Positions 51,485 through 62,319 of a DNA stretch of 64,000 bases are shown here, one piece after another. The stretch comes from Rhizobium sp. Q54. Its GTDB lineage: Bacteria; Pseudomonadota; Alphaproteobacteria; Rhizobiales; Beijerinckiaceae. The notes beneath the pieces were generated by a model that saw nothing but the letters and a program-made list of their open reading frames with translations, did no database searches and had not been told where the DNA came from. A program made the translations under genes and the position numbers. The stretch's first letter is position 1. Every line of letters begins with the position of its first letter. The stretch is taken from contig CAMCUC010000004.1 in assembly GCA_945878875.1 (NCBI GenBank), positions 1 to 64,000 of the forward strand. The letters run 5' to 3'.

Positions 51485-51722
51485 GAGATGGTCCCGACGA
51501 ATCGCCCAGAGGAAATGACTGGACGACTAACATTCAATTTTCGGCGCATTGCTAGAGCGCGTTCCTGCGCCTCTTTGCACGAAACGCCTCACGGTGAGCT
51601 CGGACGCTACTTGACTCTGCGGCCTCCGGCGCTTCAAGAGGCGGTCACGGAATGAAATTCTCCGGCCAAGGCGCTTTTCATAAAGGCGCTCGCTCAGGGC
51701 CGGGGCGCACAAGGACAGGTTC

Positions 51723-52676
51723 ATGGCGACGGCGTTCGTATTTCCGGGGCAGGGGTCCCAATCGGTCGGCATGGGCAAGGCGCTCGCCGAAGCGTTTCCC
51801 GCCGCCCGCGCGGTTTTTGCGGAAGTGGACGAGGCGCTGTCGCAAAAGCTCTCGCACCTGATGTTTGAAGGCCCCGAGGCCGAGCTGACCCTTACCGCTA
51901 ACGCGCAGCCCGCTTTGATGGCGACGAGCCTTGCCGTCGTGCGCGTGCTGGAGGCAGAGGCCGGGCTTGATCTGGCCAAGCACGCCAAATTCGTGGCCGG
52001 GCATTCGCTGGGCGAATATTCCGCGCTCGCCGCCGCCGGCGCCTTCACGCTGGCCGATACGGCCCGGCTGCTGCGCATTCGCGGCGATTCCATGCAGAAG
52101 GCCGTTGCGCCGGGCGAGGGCGCGATGGCCGCTCTGCTGGGGCTGGACCTTGCGAGCGCGCGCGAGGCCTGCACTCAAGCTGCGGCGGAAACCGGGCTCG
52201 TCTGTCAGGTCGCCAACGACAACGGCGGCGGGCAGGTGGTGGCGTCCGGCGCCAAGGCTGCGGTCGAGAAGGCGATGGAGATCGCCAAGGCCAAGGGCGC
52301 CAAGCGCTGCATTTTGCTGCCCGTCTCCGCGCCCTTCCATTGCGCGCTCATGCAGCCGGCGGCGCTCGCCATGGCCGATGCGCTCGCCAATGTCGCGATC
52401 AAGGCGCCCTGCGTGGCGCTGGTCGCCAACGTGCTGGCGGCGCCGATTTCCGATCCGGCCGAAATCCGCGCCCGCCTCGTCGAGCAGGTTACGGGCTCGG
52501 TGCGCTGGGCGGAATCGGTCAGCTTCATGGCCGCTGAAGGAATTGATCTGTTTTATGAGCTTGGGGCAGGTAAAGTCTTGTCAGGTCTTGTAAAAAGGAT
52601 TGCGCCGGACGCTGCCGGAACCCCGGTCGGGACGCCCGCCGACGTGGAAACCTTCAAGCAAAACATCAAGTCCTGA
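51723..52676 (+). CDS. fabD: Malonyl-CoA:ACP transacylase FabD
   Basis: A 317-residue enzyme transferring malonyl groups to ACP, the first step of fatty-acid elongation. The P-loop-like FPGQGSQSVGMG and the active-site serine S95 in VAGHSLGEYSALAAAG are seen, with catalytic His in PVSAPFHCALM. Opens the fab cluster; fabG follows after 30 bases. Confidence 0.97.
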   Translation: MATAFVFPGQGSQSVGMGKALAEAFPAARAVFAEVDEALSQKLSHLMFEGPEAELTLTANAQPALMATSLAVVRVLEAEAGLDLAKHAKFVAGHSLGEYSALAAAGAFTLADTARLLRIRGDSMQKAVAPGEGAMAALLGLDLASAREACTQAAAETGLVCQVANDNGGGQVVASGAKAAVEKAMEIAKAKGAKRCILLPVSAPFHCALMQPAALAMADALANVAIKAPCVALVANVLAAPISDPAEIRARLVEQVTGSVRWAESVSFMAAEGIDLFYELGAGKVLSGLVKRIAPDAAGTPVGTPADVETFKQNIKS

Positions 52677-52706
52677 ACCTTTTCCCGCTCACCTTAGGAG
52701 CCGTAC

Positions 52707-53444
52707 ATGTTCGATCTCACCGGCCTCAACGCCCTCGTCACCGGCGCCACGGGCGGTCTCGGCGGCGCCATGGCGCGCGCGCTTCACGCGCAGGGCGCGA
52801 CAGTCACGCTGTCGGGTACGCGCGCCGCCGCCCTTGAGGCGCTGGCCGGCGAGCTTGGCGAACGGGTGCATATCGTGCCCTGCAATCTGGGCGATCGCGA
52901 GCAGGTCGAGGCGCTTGTGCCCCATGCCGAGAAGGCTATGGGCCAGATCGACGTGCTGGTGAACAACGCGGGCATCACCCGCGACGGCCTGTTCATGCGC
53001 ATGAAGGACGAGGATTGGGACGAGGTGCTGGCGGTCAATCTTACCTCTGCGTTTCGCCTGTCGCGCGCCTGCCTTCGGGGCATGATGAAGCGCCGCTTTG
53101 GACGAATAGTCTCCATCACCTCGATCGTCGGCGTGACTGGCAATCCAGGGCAGGGCAATTACGCGGCCTCAAAGGCGGGTATGATCGGCATGTCGAAATC
53201 GCTCGCCGCAGAGGTGGCCAGCCGCAACATCACAGTGAATTGCATCGCACCCGGGTTTATCGCCAGCCCGATGACGGATGCGTTGAACGAGAAGCAGAAA
53301 GACGCGATCATGGGCACCATTCCCGCCGGACGGCTGGGAGAGGGCGGCGACATCGCCGCCGCTCTGGTCTATCTGGCGAGCCGCGAGGCGGGCTATGTCA
53401 CCGGCCAGACCTTGCATGTCAACGGCGGTATGGCGATGATCTGA
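52707..53444 (+). CDS. fabG: 3-oxoacyl-ACP reductase FabG
   Basis: A 245-residue SDR that reduces 3-oxoacyl-ACP with NADPH. It has VTGATGGLGGAMARAL for cofactor, NNAGITRDGLFMRMK, and the Ser-Tyr-Lys triad in SITSIVGVTGNPGQGNYAAS then K. Preceded by taggag. Standard place in the fab operon. Confidence 0.97.
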   Translation: MFDLTGLNALVTGATGGLGGAMARALHAQGATVTLSGTRAAALEALAGELGERVHIVPCNLGDREQVEALVPHAEKAMGQIDVLVNNAGITRDGLFMRMKDEDWDEVLAVNLTSAFRLSRACLRGMMKRRFGRIVSITSIVGVTGNPGQGNYAASKAGMIGMSKSLAAEVASRNITVNCIAPGFIASPMTDALNEKQKDAIMGTIPAGRLGEGGDIAAALVYLASREAGYVTGQTLHVNGGMAMI

Positions 53445-53735
53445 TTTTGGCGACGATGGAGAATCGTCGCCCGGCCTGAAGGGGCCTGTGGACAGGTCTT
53501 CGCCTCTCGCCATCACTTATGAAGTATGGTACGAGGCGCGGAATCTACAGGCGGTTTCGTACGTGCTTTGGCGCTATCGAGGCTCTCCGGTAGTCTGGTG
53601 CTCCCGCAAACATTGGCGGCGACATCGGGATTGTGAGTTTGGGGGTCTCCAGCGGCGGTCGGGCAGAGAGCGTTTTTCGCTTATGCCCGGAGGCGATGTT
53701 GGCTCGCGGTCTGATAAACAACAGGGAAATTCAAG

Positions 53736-53975
53736 ATGAGCGATGTTGCCGAGCGCGTGAAGAAAATCGTTATCGAGCATCTCGGTGTAGAAGCCGACAA
53801 GGTTGTCGAGGCTGCTAATTTTATCGACGATCTTGGCGCCGACTCGCTCGACACCGTCGAACTGGTCATGGCGTTTGAAGAAGAGTTCGGGGTCGAAATC
53901 CCCGATGACGCCGCCGAGACCATTACGACGGTTGGCGACGCCGTGAAGTTTCTTGAGAAAGCCGCTACGGCCTGA
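53736..53975 (+). CDS. acpP: Acyl carrier protein AcpP
   Basis: A 79-residue acidic helical protein. The phosphopantetheine attachment serine is S37 in the motif [12 protein letters not shown]. Fully consistent with AcpP. A 291-base gap to fabG precedes it, probably holding its own promoter, and a hairpin follows; both fit its high expression. Confidence 0.98.
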   Translation: MSDVAERVKKIVIEHLGVEADKVVEAANFIDDLGADSLDTVELVMAFEEEFGVEIPDDAAETITTVGDAVKFLEKAATA

Positions 53976-54061
53976 TCTGACTTTATGGTCAGTTATTGCA
54001 GGCAGGCGCTTGCCCGCGTTAACGCAGGCCGGGAGGTTCCCGGTCTTGCTCGTGCGAAATC

Positions 54062-54084
54062 AAGGGCCGGGATTCCCGGCCCTT
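54062..54084 (+). terminator. Hairpin between acpP and fabF
   Basis: A nearly perfect 23-base palindrome (aagggccggga-t-tcccggccctt) after a less regular hairpin at about 54027-54043. No T tract. Likely a partial terminator or 3' stabiliser that keeps acpP mRNA above fabF mRNA. Confidence 0.6.
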
Positions 54085-54148
54085 ATCGTGTCGGGCGTCT
54101 CCCAGCGGAGTTCGTGACGTTCTCGACACGTCAAATTGGAGGTCGCGG

Positions 54149-55411
<1,263 letters not shown>

Positions 55412-55557
55412 GCCGGCGGATTTATTGCCCAAGCGGAGCCTGCATTCTCTGTTTCGCCATATTCCCGTCTAGGGTAATGTTCATTATGTCCTGCTCGCCA
55501 GGCATGTTTTTGCGCCTTCGAGCTTGTAATGCGCGAAGCTGAGGACTTTCCGTTTCA

Positions 55558-57387
55558 ATGAATTCTGAGCCTCAAGAGGATCGTCCCAAAGCGCGCTTTT
55601 TTGCGCGCCGGCCCATGCGCTCCCCTCAGGAGGCGCTGCACCCCGAAGCTGCGCCGCCGCCGCCCGCGCCGGATCGCAAGCCGCCCAGCAAGCGCCGCCC
55701 CCGGCTTGGCGCCGCCAGCGGGTTTCTGTCGTTTCTGCTCGTAGCGGCTATCAGCGCCGTCGCCGCCTTCACCGCCATTCAGCGAGAACTTGAGGCGTCC
55801 GGCCCGCTTGCCGCCGATCAGGTGGTGTTCATCGCGCCCCGCACCGAAGTCGTCGACATCATCGATCAATTGGATAAATCCGGCGTGATCAACGCTCCGA
55901 CGCTGCTAAAGGCGGCGCTGTGGCTGGAAGGGCGCTGGTCGAACGTTAAAGCGGGCGAATATCTGTTTCGCAAGGAAGCTAGCCTGCGTGACGTGATGGA
56001 CACGCTGGTGTCCGGTCGTCAATTGCTTCATTCCGTCACAATTCCCGAAGGGCTGACCAGCGAGCAGATCGTTCAGCGCCTGATGGAGGCGGATGTTCTG
56101 GTGGGCGAAGTGCGCGAGATTCCCCGCGAGGGGACGATCTTGCCGGAAACCTATCGCGTGCCGCGCGGCATGGCGCGGGCGGAGCTTATCCGCAAGATGC
56201 AGCTCGACCAGAATCGCGTTGTCGATCAGATATGGGCGCGCCGCGCCGCCGATCTGCCGATCCGCTCCAAATTCGAAATGGTGACGCTTGCCTCCATCGT
56301 CGAGAAGGAAACCGGCAGGGCCGACGAGCGCACGCGCGTCGCCTCCGTGTTCCACAATCGCCTCAACAAGCGCATGCGGCTGCAATCGGACCCGACGATC
56401 GTCTATGGCATCGTCGGCGGCAAGGGCACGCTGGGACGCTCGATCCTGCGTTCTGAAATCACCAAGCCCACCGCCTATAACACTTATACGATCGACGGAC
56501 TGCCGCCCGGACCCATCGCCAATCCCGGACGTGCCGCGCTCGAAGCGGTGGCCAATCCCTCCCGAACGCGCGATCTCTTCTTCGTGGCCGACGGCACTGG
56601 CGGGCATGTGTTTGCCGAAAGCCTCGATCAGCACAACCGTAACGTCTCACGCTGGCGCGAGATCGAGCGCGAAGCCCGCGAAAAATCCAACGCGGGCGAT
56701 GGCGGAGCGGCGGCGCCCGTTGACGCGTCTCCGGTCGAGGACCAGCCCGCTGCTACAACCAAGCCGCAGCGGCGGGGCGATCTGTTCTTCGATCCCGTCT
56801 ATGGCGGGCTTGAGGGGCACCCAAGCAGCTTGATCGCTCACGGATCGGGCGCTACATCTGGTCCGCTTGGCGCCGGGCTTCTGCCCGCCGCCGACAAGCC
56901 GCGATCTTCCGCCTCGTCCAATGCGCGCGCTTTCGCGTCAAAAGACAAGCTTATGACAGGCGGAATTATCCTCAAGCCGGTTGCGTTCGCCAGCGCCAAT
57001 GCGCGCGGCAGATCCCCCAATCAAGCTTTCGCAAGCTCTGGTTTTGCTATGGGGCCAAGCCTTGAAGACATGGGCATCGCCGTGCGGGGCGTGAATGCGC
57101 CTGCGTTCGAAAACTTTTTAGACGGCCCCGTATCGAACGAGATTGCAGCCGCCGGTGAAGAGACGGCCAATTTCGCAGTCGTGCCCGTAGAGGATAAGAG
57201 ACTCGCGCAGACGCAAGAGAGCGCCGCCCGGTTTGGCCTTGCCTCGCAAAAATCTGTTTCCAGACTGGTTGAGGACAGCCCCGCGCGTGTGCGCGTTGTG
57301 GACGCCTCGGAAGGCACCAACATCGACCCGCTGCTGAATCGCAAGTGGGATTTGAATTCCGTGCAGACAATCCCGGCTCTGCGCTGA
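55558..57387 (+). CDS. mltG: Endolytic murein transglycosylase MltG with long C-terminal extension
   Basis: A 609-residue inner-membrane protein that cuts nascent glycan strands. A basic, proline-rich cytoplasmic N part (about 50 residues), one membrane segment (GFLSFLLVAAISAVAAF), a LysM-like region, and the YceG domain with the catalytic glutamate in LASIVEKETGRADE, LQSDPTIVYGI and TYTIDGLPPGPIANPG. The conserved enzyme ends near residue 370. A low-complexity extension of about 240 residues follows, which is unusually long and lacks a recognisable domain. Confidence 0.93.
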   Translation: MNSEPQEDRPKARFFARRPMRSPQEALHPEAAPPPPAPDRKPPSKRRPRLGAASGFLSFLLVAAISAVAAFTAIQRELEASGPLAADQVVFIAPRTEVVDIIDQLDKSGVINAPTLLKAALWLEGRWSNVKAGEYLFRKEASLRDVMDTLVSGRQLLHSVTIPEGLTSEQIVQRLMEADVLVGEVREIPREGTILPETYRVPRGMARAELIRKMQLDQNRVVDQIWARRAADLPIRSKFEMVTLASIVEKETGRADERTRVASVFHNRLNKRMRLQSDPTIVYGIVGGKGTLGRSILRSEITKPTAYNTYTIDGLPPGPIANPGRAALEAVANPSRTRDLFFVADGTGGHVFAESLDQHNRNVSRWREIEREAREKSNAGDGGAAAPVDASPVEDQPAATTKPQRRGDLFFDPVYGGLEGHPSSLIAHGSGATSGPLGAGLLPAADKPRSSASSNARAFASKDKLMTGGIILKPVAFASANARGRSPNQAFASSGFAMGPSLEDMGIAVRGVNAPAFENFLDGPVSNEIAAAGEETANFAVVPVEDKRLAQTQESAARFGLASQKSVSRLVEDSPARVRVVDASEGTNIDPLLNRKWDLNSVQTIPALR

Positions 57388-57488
57388 ATTTAACGCTTGC
57401 ATCGCGTCTGCGCCATTGAGCGCGCCGTCGGCGCGACTTATGGTGCGCCGCCTGATGCGCCGCGTCGGACGTTTTCGCCGGAATCGCA

Positions 57489-58409
57489 ATGTCGGATGTT
57501 ACAATAGCCAGCCCAAGGTCTTCAAACTTGCAAAGCATGACTGGCTTCGCGCGCGCGCAAAGCGCCAGCTCGCACTGGCGGCTGGCGTGGGAGCTGAAAA
57601 CCGTCAACGCCAAGGGGCTCGACCTGCGGCTGCGTTTGCCGCCCGGGTTTGACGCGATTGAGCAGGACATGCGCGCCCGCATCAGCGGACAGATTGCGCG
57701 CGGCGCTTGCTATGCCACCCTCACCGCCCAGCGCGAGGCCGGCGCGCCCGAAGTTCGCGTCAACGAGGCCGCAATCGCCGCACTCACGCAGGCGCTCGCC
57801 CGAGTGCCGACCTCCGCGAATCTACGTCCCGCTTCGCTCGACGGCCTGCTCGGCGTGCGCGGAATCGTTGAGGTGATCGAGAGTGTCGACGACGAGGCCG
57901 CAATGGCCGCCACTTTCGCAGCGGCGCTTTCCAGCCTCGACATTGCGCTCGCCGACCTGTTGGCGATGCGCGCACGCGAAGGCGGCGCGCTGGAAGTCAT
58001 TCTGGGCCAGCGGCTCTCCGCTATGGCTCAATTGGTGGATGCCGCTGAGTCCTGCCCCGGCCGTCGCCCGGAGGCGGTGCGCGCGCGGCTTGCGCAAAGC
58101 GTCGCCGCCCTGATTGAAGCGTCGGCGACGCTTGACCAGACCCGCCTGCATCAGGAGGCGATCCTGTTAGCCGCCAAGGCGGACGTGCGTGAGGAGCTGG
58201 ACCGCCTGAAGGCGCATGTCGCCGCCGTGCATGAATTGCTCGCCAGCGGCAAGCCTGTAGGCAGGCGCCTTGATTTTCTAGCGCAGGAGCTGGGGCGCGA
58301 AGCCAACACGCTCTGCGCCAAATCGAACGATCCCGAACTGACCCGGCTGGGAATGGAGCTGCGCGTGGAAATCGAGCAATTCCGCGAGCAGGTTCAGAAC
58401 GTCGAATGA
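57489..58409 (+). CDS. yicC: YicC family endoribonuclease
   Basis: A 306-residue member of the YicC/YloC family. The hallmark start is MTGFARAQ (from residue 17), LKTVNAKGLDLRLRLPPGFD and the C-terminal GRRLDFLAQELGREANTLCAKSNDP. The E. coli protein is an endoribonuclease involved in sRNA turnover. Between mltG and gmk as usual. ATG at 57489 has a weak site; ATG 57537 (MTGFARA) is an alternative that begins at the conserved motif. Confidence 0.92.
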   Translation: MSDVTIASPRSSNLQSMTGFARAQSASSHWRLAWELKTVNAKGLDLRLRLPPGFDAIEQDMRARISGQIARGACYATLTAQREAGAPEVRVNEAAIAALTQALARVPTSANLRPASLDGLLGVRGIVEVIESVDDEAAMAATFAAALSSLDIALADLLAMRAREGGALEVILGQRLSAMAQLVDAAESCPGRRPEAVRARLAQSVAALIEASATLDQTRLHQEAILLAAKADVREELDRLKAHVAAVHELLASGKPVGRRLDFLAQELGREANTLCAKSNDPELTRLGMELRVEIEQFREQVQNVE

Positions 58410-58430
58410 GCGCCCGGTTTATAATAAGGT

Positions 58431-59117
58431 ATGGCAATGACTGACTCTCTGCGTATCTCCAATGCAGCGCGGCAAGGCCCGATCCATCGTCGTGGCCTGA
58501 TGCTGATCCTGTCTTCGCCTTCAGGCGCCGGGAAGACGACGCTGACCCGCGATCTCTTGCAGGATCGCGAGCTGGATCTCACGCTCTCGATCTCCATCAC
58601 GACACGGCAGCGCCGCACAAGTGAGGTTGATGGGATTCATTACCGCTTTGTCTCGCAAGAGGATTTTGAAAAGCTGCGGGCGCAGGACGATCTTTTGGAA
58701 TGGGCGGAAGTACACGGAAATTTTTACGGCACGCCAAAAAGCCCGGTGCAAAAAGTGCTCGCACAGGGGCGCGACATGCTGTTCGACATCGACTATCAGG
58801 GCACGCAGCAGGTCCGCAAAAAGGCAGGCGCCGACACTGTCACGATCTTTATATTACCGCCTTCAATGCGCGAATTGCGCGCCCGGCTTGAACGCCGCGC
58901 AGAGGATTCCGCCGACGTGATTTCCAAGCGTCTGGATAACGCCCGGCACGAGATCGAGCGCTGGAAAATGTATGATTACGTGATCGTCAACGAAGACGTT
59001 CAGCGCGCGCTGTCGGAAGTAAAAGCTATTTTGCTGGCCGAGCAAATGAAGCGGGCGCGAAGCGAAAAGGGCATTAACGATTTCGTCGCCCAATTGCTGG
59101 CCGAAGAGCGTACGTGA
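58431..59117 (+). CDS. gmk: Guanylate kinase
   Basis: A 228-residue enzyme phosphorylating GMP to GDP. P loop: LSSPSGAGKTTLTRDLL; GMP site: SISITTRQRRTSEVDGIHYR and LLEWAEVHGNFYGTP; RXXX lid segment RRAEDSADVISKRL. Ends the conserved cluster. Alternative ATG two codons later. Confidence 0.97.
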   Translation: MAMTDSLRISNAARQGPIHRRGLMLILSSPSGAGKTTLTRDLLQDRELDLTLSISITTRQRRTSEVDGIHYRFVSQEDFEKLRAQDDLLEWAEVHGNFYGTPKSPVQKVLAQGRDMLFDIDYQGTQQVRKKAGADTVTIFILPPSMRELRARLERRAEDSADVISKRLDNARHEIERWKMYDYVIVNEDVQRALSEVKAILLAEQMKRARSEKGINDFVAQLLAEERT

Positions 59118-59330
59118 AGCGTCAGCTCGACAAAAACAAAATCATAACAGGGCTATTTTGTAGCCAATTCATATATGAAGGATTAGGCCGTCCGGCCTAA
59201 TCCGGTTTCAGCTGTCCGCCACAAATGGCTTCCAATTGCAGACTAGATCGACGCAAACCGGCCGTGACTTATCGGTCATTTGTTGCAGATCAGCCGCATG
59301 CGCAGCGTTGTGGCCAGTCGGGAAATTTCT

Positions 59331-59468
59331 ATGGCGAGCAATCACAAAAACGAATCGTCGTCATTCATGACGGCGGTCGATGTTGGGTTGACGAAAACAA
59401 AGCCTGCGATGTTGGCAGTTCTTGTTTTCAGCTTCGTCATTAATCTATATGCTTGCTTCCTCTCTTAA
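59331..59468 (+). pseudogene. Remnant N terminus of a type I secretion ABC transporter
   Basis: A 45-residue reading frame that ends in TKPAMLAVLVFSFVINLYAC. The last part resembles the first membrane segment of PrtD/HlyB-type exporters (typically followed by a PLYMLQVYDRVL loop), but the frame stops at 59468 and no ATPase follows. It overlaps the HlyD start by 20 bases. The simplest reading is a deletion that removed about 500 codons of the ABC gene. Without alignment the call rests on one segment. Confidence 0.45.
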
Positions 59469-60789
59469 AAATTTGATCGCGCATAGCGGCGTCGTCACAA
59501 AGGCGACTGACGTTTTCGCGTCGATGGCGCGTCTGGGTTATGGCGTGGTCATCGTATGCGTGTTTGGTTTCATTGTGTGGACCGGCTTGTCGCGCCTCGA
59601 CAGTGCTGTGGTGTCGTCAGGCTCGGTCACATACGAAAGCCGGCGCAAGGTGGTGCAGCATTTTGAGGGCTGCATCGTTCAGGATATTCTTGTGCGGGAG
59701 GGGCAAAGCGTTGACGAGGGGCAAGTGTTGTTCCGTCTCGACAGCACGCCAGCGCTCGCCAATCTGGAGGTTGTGCTTGGCTCTATAGACGGCTTCCTTG
59801 CGCAGGAGGCGCGGCTGATCGCTGAGCGCGACGATGCTGACGCGGTCATTTTCAGCGACGAATTGCTGGCGCGTGCGAACAATTCCAATACGCAGAAAAT
59901 CATGCAAGACCAAACGGCGCAATTCAACGAGAGGCGCTCCTCGATCAATGGCCAAATCGGGATACTTGAAGGCCGCGTTCAGCAGTATGAAAGCGAGATT
60001 AACGGGTTGAAAATTGAATTTGAATCTGCTGAAAAGCAATTAAGTTTCATCAGGGACGAATTGGCCGGCGTTCGCGATCTGGCTGAAAAAGGACTGGTGC
60101 CAAAATCACGCTGGCTGGCGCTGGAGCGCGAGGCTGCACGCCTCCAGGGAATTGTTGGCCGCAACGAGGCCGAGACCGCCAAAGCGCGCAATAGCATCAG
60201 CGACGTGCGGCTGCAAGTTCAGCAAGCCAGACAAAAGCAGCGCGAGGAAGTGTCTGCGGCGCTTCAGGAGACGCGGCAGAAAATGAACGATGCGCGGGAA
60301 CGCGGTCGCGTGGCGCAAGACGTGTTGCGCCGTGTGGACGTGTTGGCACCGCGCACTGGCAAGGTGCAGAACGTCAAACTCGCGACAAGAGGCGCCGTCG
60401 TGCGCGCGGGTGACGTTCTGGCGGAGGTGGCGCCATTGGCGGACGAGCTTATTATTGAGGCGCAGGTTTCGCCGCAGGATGTTGATAAATTGTATGAAGG
60501 CGCAGAGGCTGAAGTTCGCTTTCCAAACCTTCCATCTCGCACAACGCCTGTCGTTTCCGGCAAAGTGAGTTCGGTCTCCCGCGACCGGTTGATCGACGAG
60601 GCGACGCGCCAGCCGTATTTCCTGGCGCAGATTGCGATCAGGGACACTAATCTGCCTCAGCGGTTGAAGAATACTTTAATCGCTGGCATGCAGGCGGAAG
60701 TCATCATTCCGACCGGCGAGCGCACCATTCTTCAATATCTGGTGCAGCCGCTAGGCGACGCCTTCGCCAAAACCTTTCGCGAGCGGTGA
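59449..60789 (+). CDS. HlyD-family type I secretion periplasmic adaptor (orphan)
   Basis: A 446-residue membrane-fusion protein. One N-terminal membrane segment (GYGVVIVCVFGFIVWTGL), a barrel-sandwich part (VVQHFEGCIVQDILVREGQS-VDEGQVL), a long coiled coil (residues about 110-300) and a C-terminal segment (GMQAEVIIPTGERTILQYLV) as in HlyD/PrtE. Type I secretion needs an ABC partner and an outer-membrane TolC; no intact ABC gene is here and only a remnant precedes it. ATG at 59449 is chosen; no good ribosome site. Confidence 0.85.
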   Translation: MLASSLKNLIAHSGVVTKATDVFASMARLGYGVVIVCVFGFIVWTGLSRLDSAVVSSGSVTYESRRKVVQHFEGCIVQDILVREGQSVDEGQVLFRLDSTPALANLEVVLGSIDGFLAQEARLIAERDDADAVIFSDELLARANNSNTQKIMQDQTAQFNERRSSINGQIGILEGRVQQYESEINGLKIEFESAEKQLSFIRDELAGVRDLAEKGLVPKSRWLALEREAARLQGIVGRNEAETAKARNSISDVRLQVQQARQKQREEVSAALQETRQKMNDARERGRVAQDVLRRVDVLAPRTGKVQNVKLATRGAVVRAGDVLAEVAPLADELIIEAQVSPQDVDKLYEGAEAEVRFPNLPSRTTPVVSGKVSSVSRDRLIDEATRQPYFLAQIAIRDTNLPQRLKNTLIAGMQAEVIIPTGERTILQYLVQPLGDAFAKTFRER

Positions 60790-60831
60790 CGCAACCCGGG
60801 CTTGACAGGGCAGGGCGGACATTGGCATGCG

Positions 60832-61605
60832 ATGGACATGAGCGCATGTTCCTATTCAATTCTAATTCCCGCCCGCATGGCTTCCACGCGTCTGCCGGAC
60901 AAGCCGCTGCTTGATATTGGCGGTCTCCCCATGATCGTGCGCGTGGCGCAGCGCGCGGCGCTTACTCAAGCGGAGCGCGTGCTTGTAGTGACGGATCATC
61001 CGCTGATTGCGCAAGCGTGCGCGCAGCATGGCGTCGCGGCGCTGATGACGCGCGCCGATCATCCCTCCGGCAGCGACAGGTTGGCGGAGGCTTGCGAGCG
61101 TCTCAAGCTTGCCGACGACGAGATCGTCGTCAACGTGCAGGGCGATGAGCCGCTTGTCGATCCCGCCTGCATTGACGCCGTCGCGCATTTGCTCGCTTCG
61201 CGCGAGGATTGCGATATGAGCACGCTTGCTGCGCCTGTAGCCGACATGGAAGAGTTTCTGAATCCAAACGCGGTGAAAGTTGTTTTGGATGCAGACCGTC
61301 GCGCGTTATATTTTAGTCGCGCCGGTATCCCGTTCTGGCGTGATGGGTTCGCCTCCGGCGCGCAAACGCTGCCTGGCCCCGCTCCGCTGCGTCATATTGG
61401 CCTCTATGGTTATCGTGTTGGCTTCCTGAAGCGTTTTCCTTCTCTGCAGCAAGCGCCGCTTGAAATTCTGGAATCGCTTGAGCAATTGCGCGCGCTTTGG
61501 CATGGATACAGAATAGCGGTTCACGTGACGCAAAATACTCCGGGCCCCGGCGTTGATACGCCCGAGGATTTGGAGCGCGTTCGCGCTATTTTTGCCACGA
61601 GTTAA
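60832..61605 (+). CDS. kdsB: 3-deoxy-manno-octulosonate cytidylyltransferase KdsB
   Basis: A 257-residue enzyme that activates KDO with CTP for lipopolysaccharide core. Visible: [41 protein letters not shown] and LGLYGYR-like [15 protein letters not shown]. Start at ATG 60832, or 60838. Ordinarily with kdsA elsewhere; here next to HlyD. Confidence 0.95.
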   Translation: MDMSACSYSILIPARMASTRLPDKPLLDIGGLPMIVRVAQRAALTQAERVLVVTDHPLIAQACAQHGVAALMTRADHPSGSDRLAEACERLKLADDEIVVNVQGDEPLVDPACIDAVAHLLASREDCDMSTLAAPVADMEEFLNPNAVKVVLDADRRALYFSRAGIPFWRDGFASGAQTLPGPAPLRHIGLYGYRVGFLKRFPSLQQAPLEILESLEQLRALWHGYRIAVHVTQNTPGPGVDTPEDLERVRAIFATS

Positions 61606-61673
61606 CTGTTCATTTACTGTGCAAGCGTGGCGCGCTCACACGCTTGCAAAGTTTATGGCATCCTTAAAATGCA

Positions 61674-62318
61674 ATGTTTTTAAGGATGTTCAGCTTGTCC
61701 AAACGTCATCTCTTTGCGCTCGCCTGTCTGGTCGCAGCCATTGGCGGCGCTTCTGCGGCTGAAATGGGCGGCTATCCTTCTAATGCTGCATCTTTCCCTT
61801 CGCCCTCTGCCGCAGGGGATTTTGCTGGTCTGTACGCCGGTGCGGACGTTGGCGCCGCGCTCGGTTCCAGCGGTAGCGTCAACACTTCAGGTTATGTCGG
61901 TGGCGCGCATGCCGGGTATAATTTTCAGGCTGGCCGCATCGTCGGCGGCGCAGAGGTGGATACTTTCACCACGAGCTTGAGCTCTGGAAAACTGAACTCA
62001 TCTGAATTTGAGCAGAAATTTCTGTCCTCAATGCGCGTGCGCGCGGGCTATGTTTTTGCTGATCTGCTCCTGTATGGAACGTTTGGTTATTCCTATTCAA
62101 CGGCGGCGTGGCGCGACGTATCCGGGGTTGATCGGGCGACGATGAAAGGCCATGTGTTTGGATTAGGCGCCGAATGGTCGCCTGTTCGCAAGCTGGGCGT
62201 TCGCATTGAGGCGCTGCGCTATGATTTTGGTTCGCGCGAATATTCAACGCCGCTGGCGAGTACAAAATTGACCACGCAGACAAACTTGCTGCGCGCGGGC
62301 GTTCACTATCGTTTCTAA
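61674..62318 (+). CDS. Outer-membrane beta-barrel protein, Omp25/31-like
   Basis: A 214-residue exported protein with signal peptide (HLFALACLVAAIGGASAAEM), barrel strands FAGLYAGADVGAALG, GGAHAGYNFQAGRIVGGAEV and MRVRAGYVFADLLLYGTFGY, and a C-terminal GVHYRF with final Phe. Second member of this family in the window, shorter than the one at 9522. Start at ATG 61674; a closer ATG lies at 61686. Confidence 0.88.
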   Translation: MFLRMFSLSKRHLFALACLVAAIGGASAAEMGGYPSNAASFPSPSAAGDFAGLYAGADVGAALGSSGSVNTSGYVGGAHAGYNFQAGRIVGGAEVDTFTTSLSSGKLNSSEFEQKFLSSMRVRAGYVFADLLLYGTFGYSYSTAAWRDVSGVDRATMKGHVFGLGAEWSPVRKLGVRIEALRYDFGSREYSTPLASTKLTTQTNLLRAGVHYRF

Positions 62319-62319
62319 A

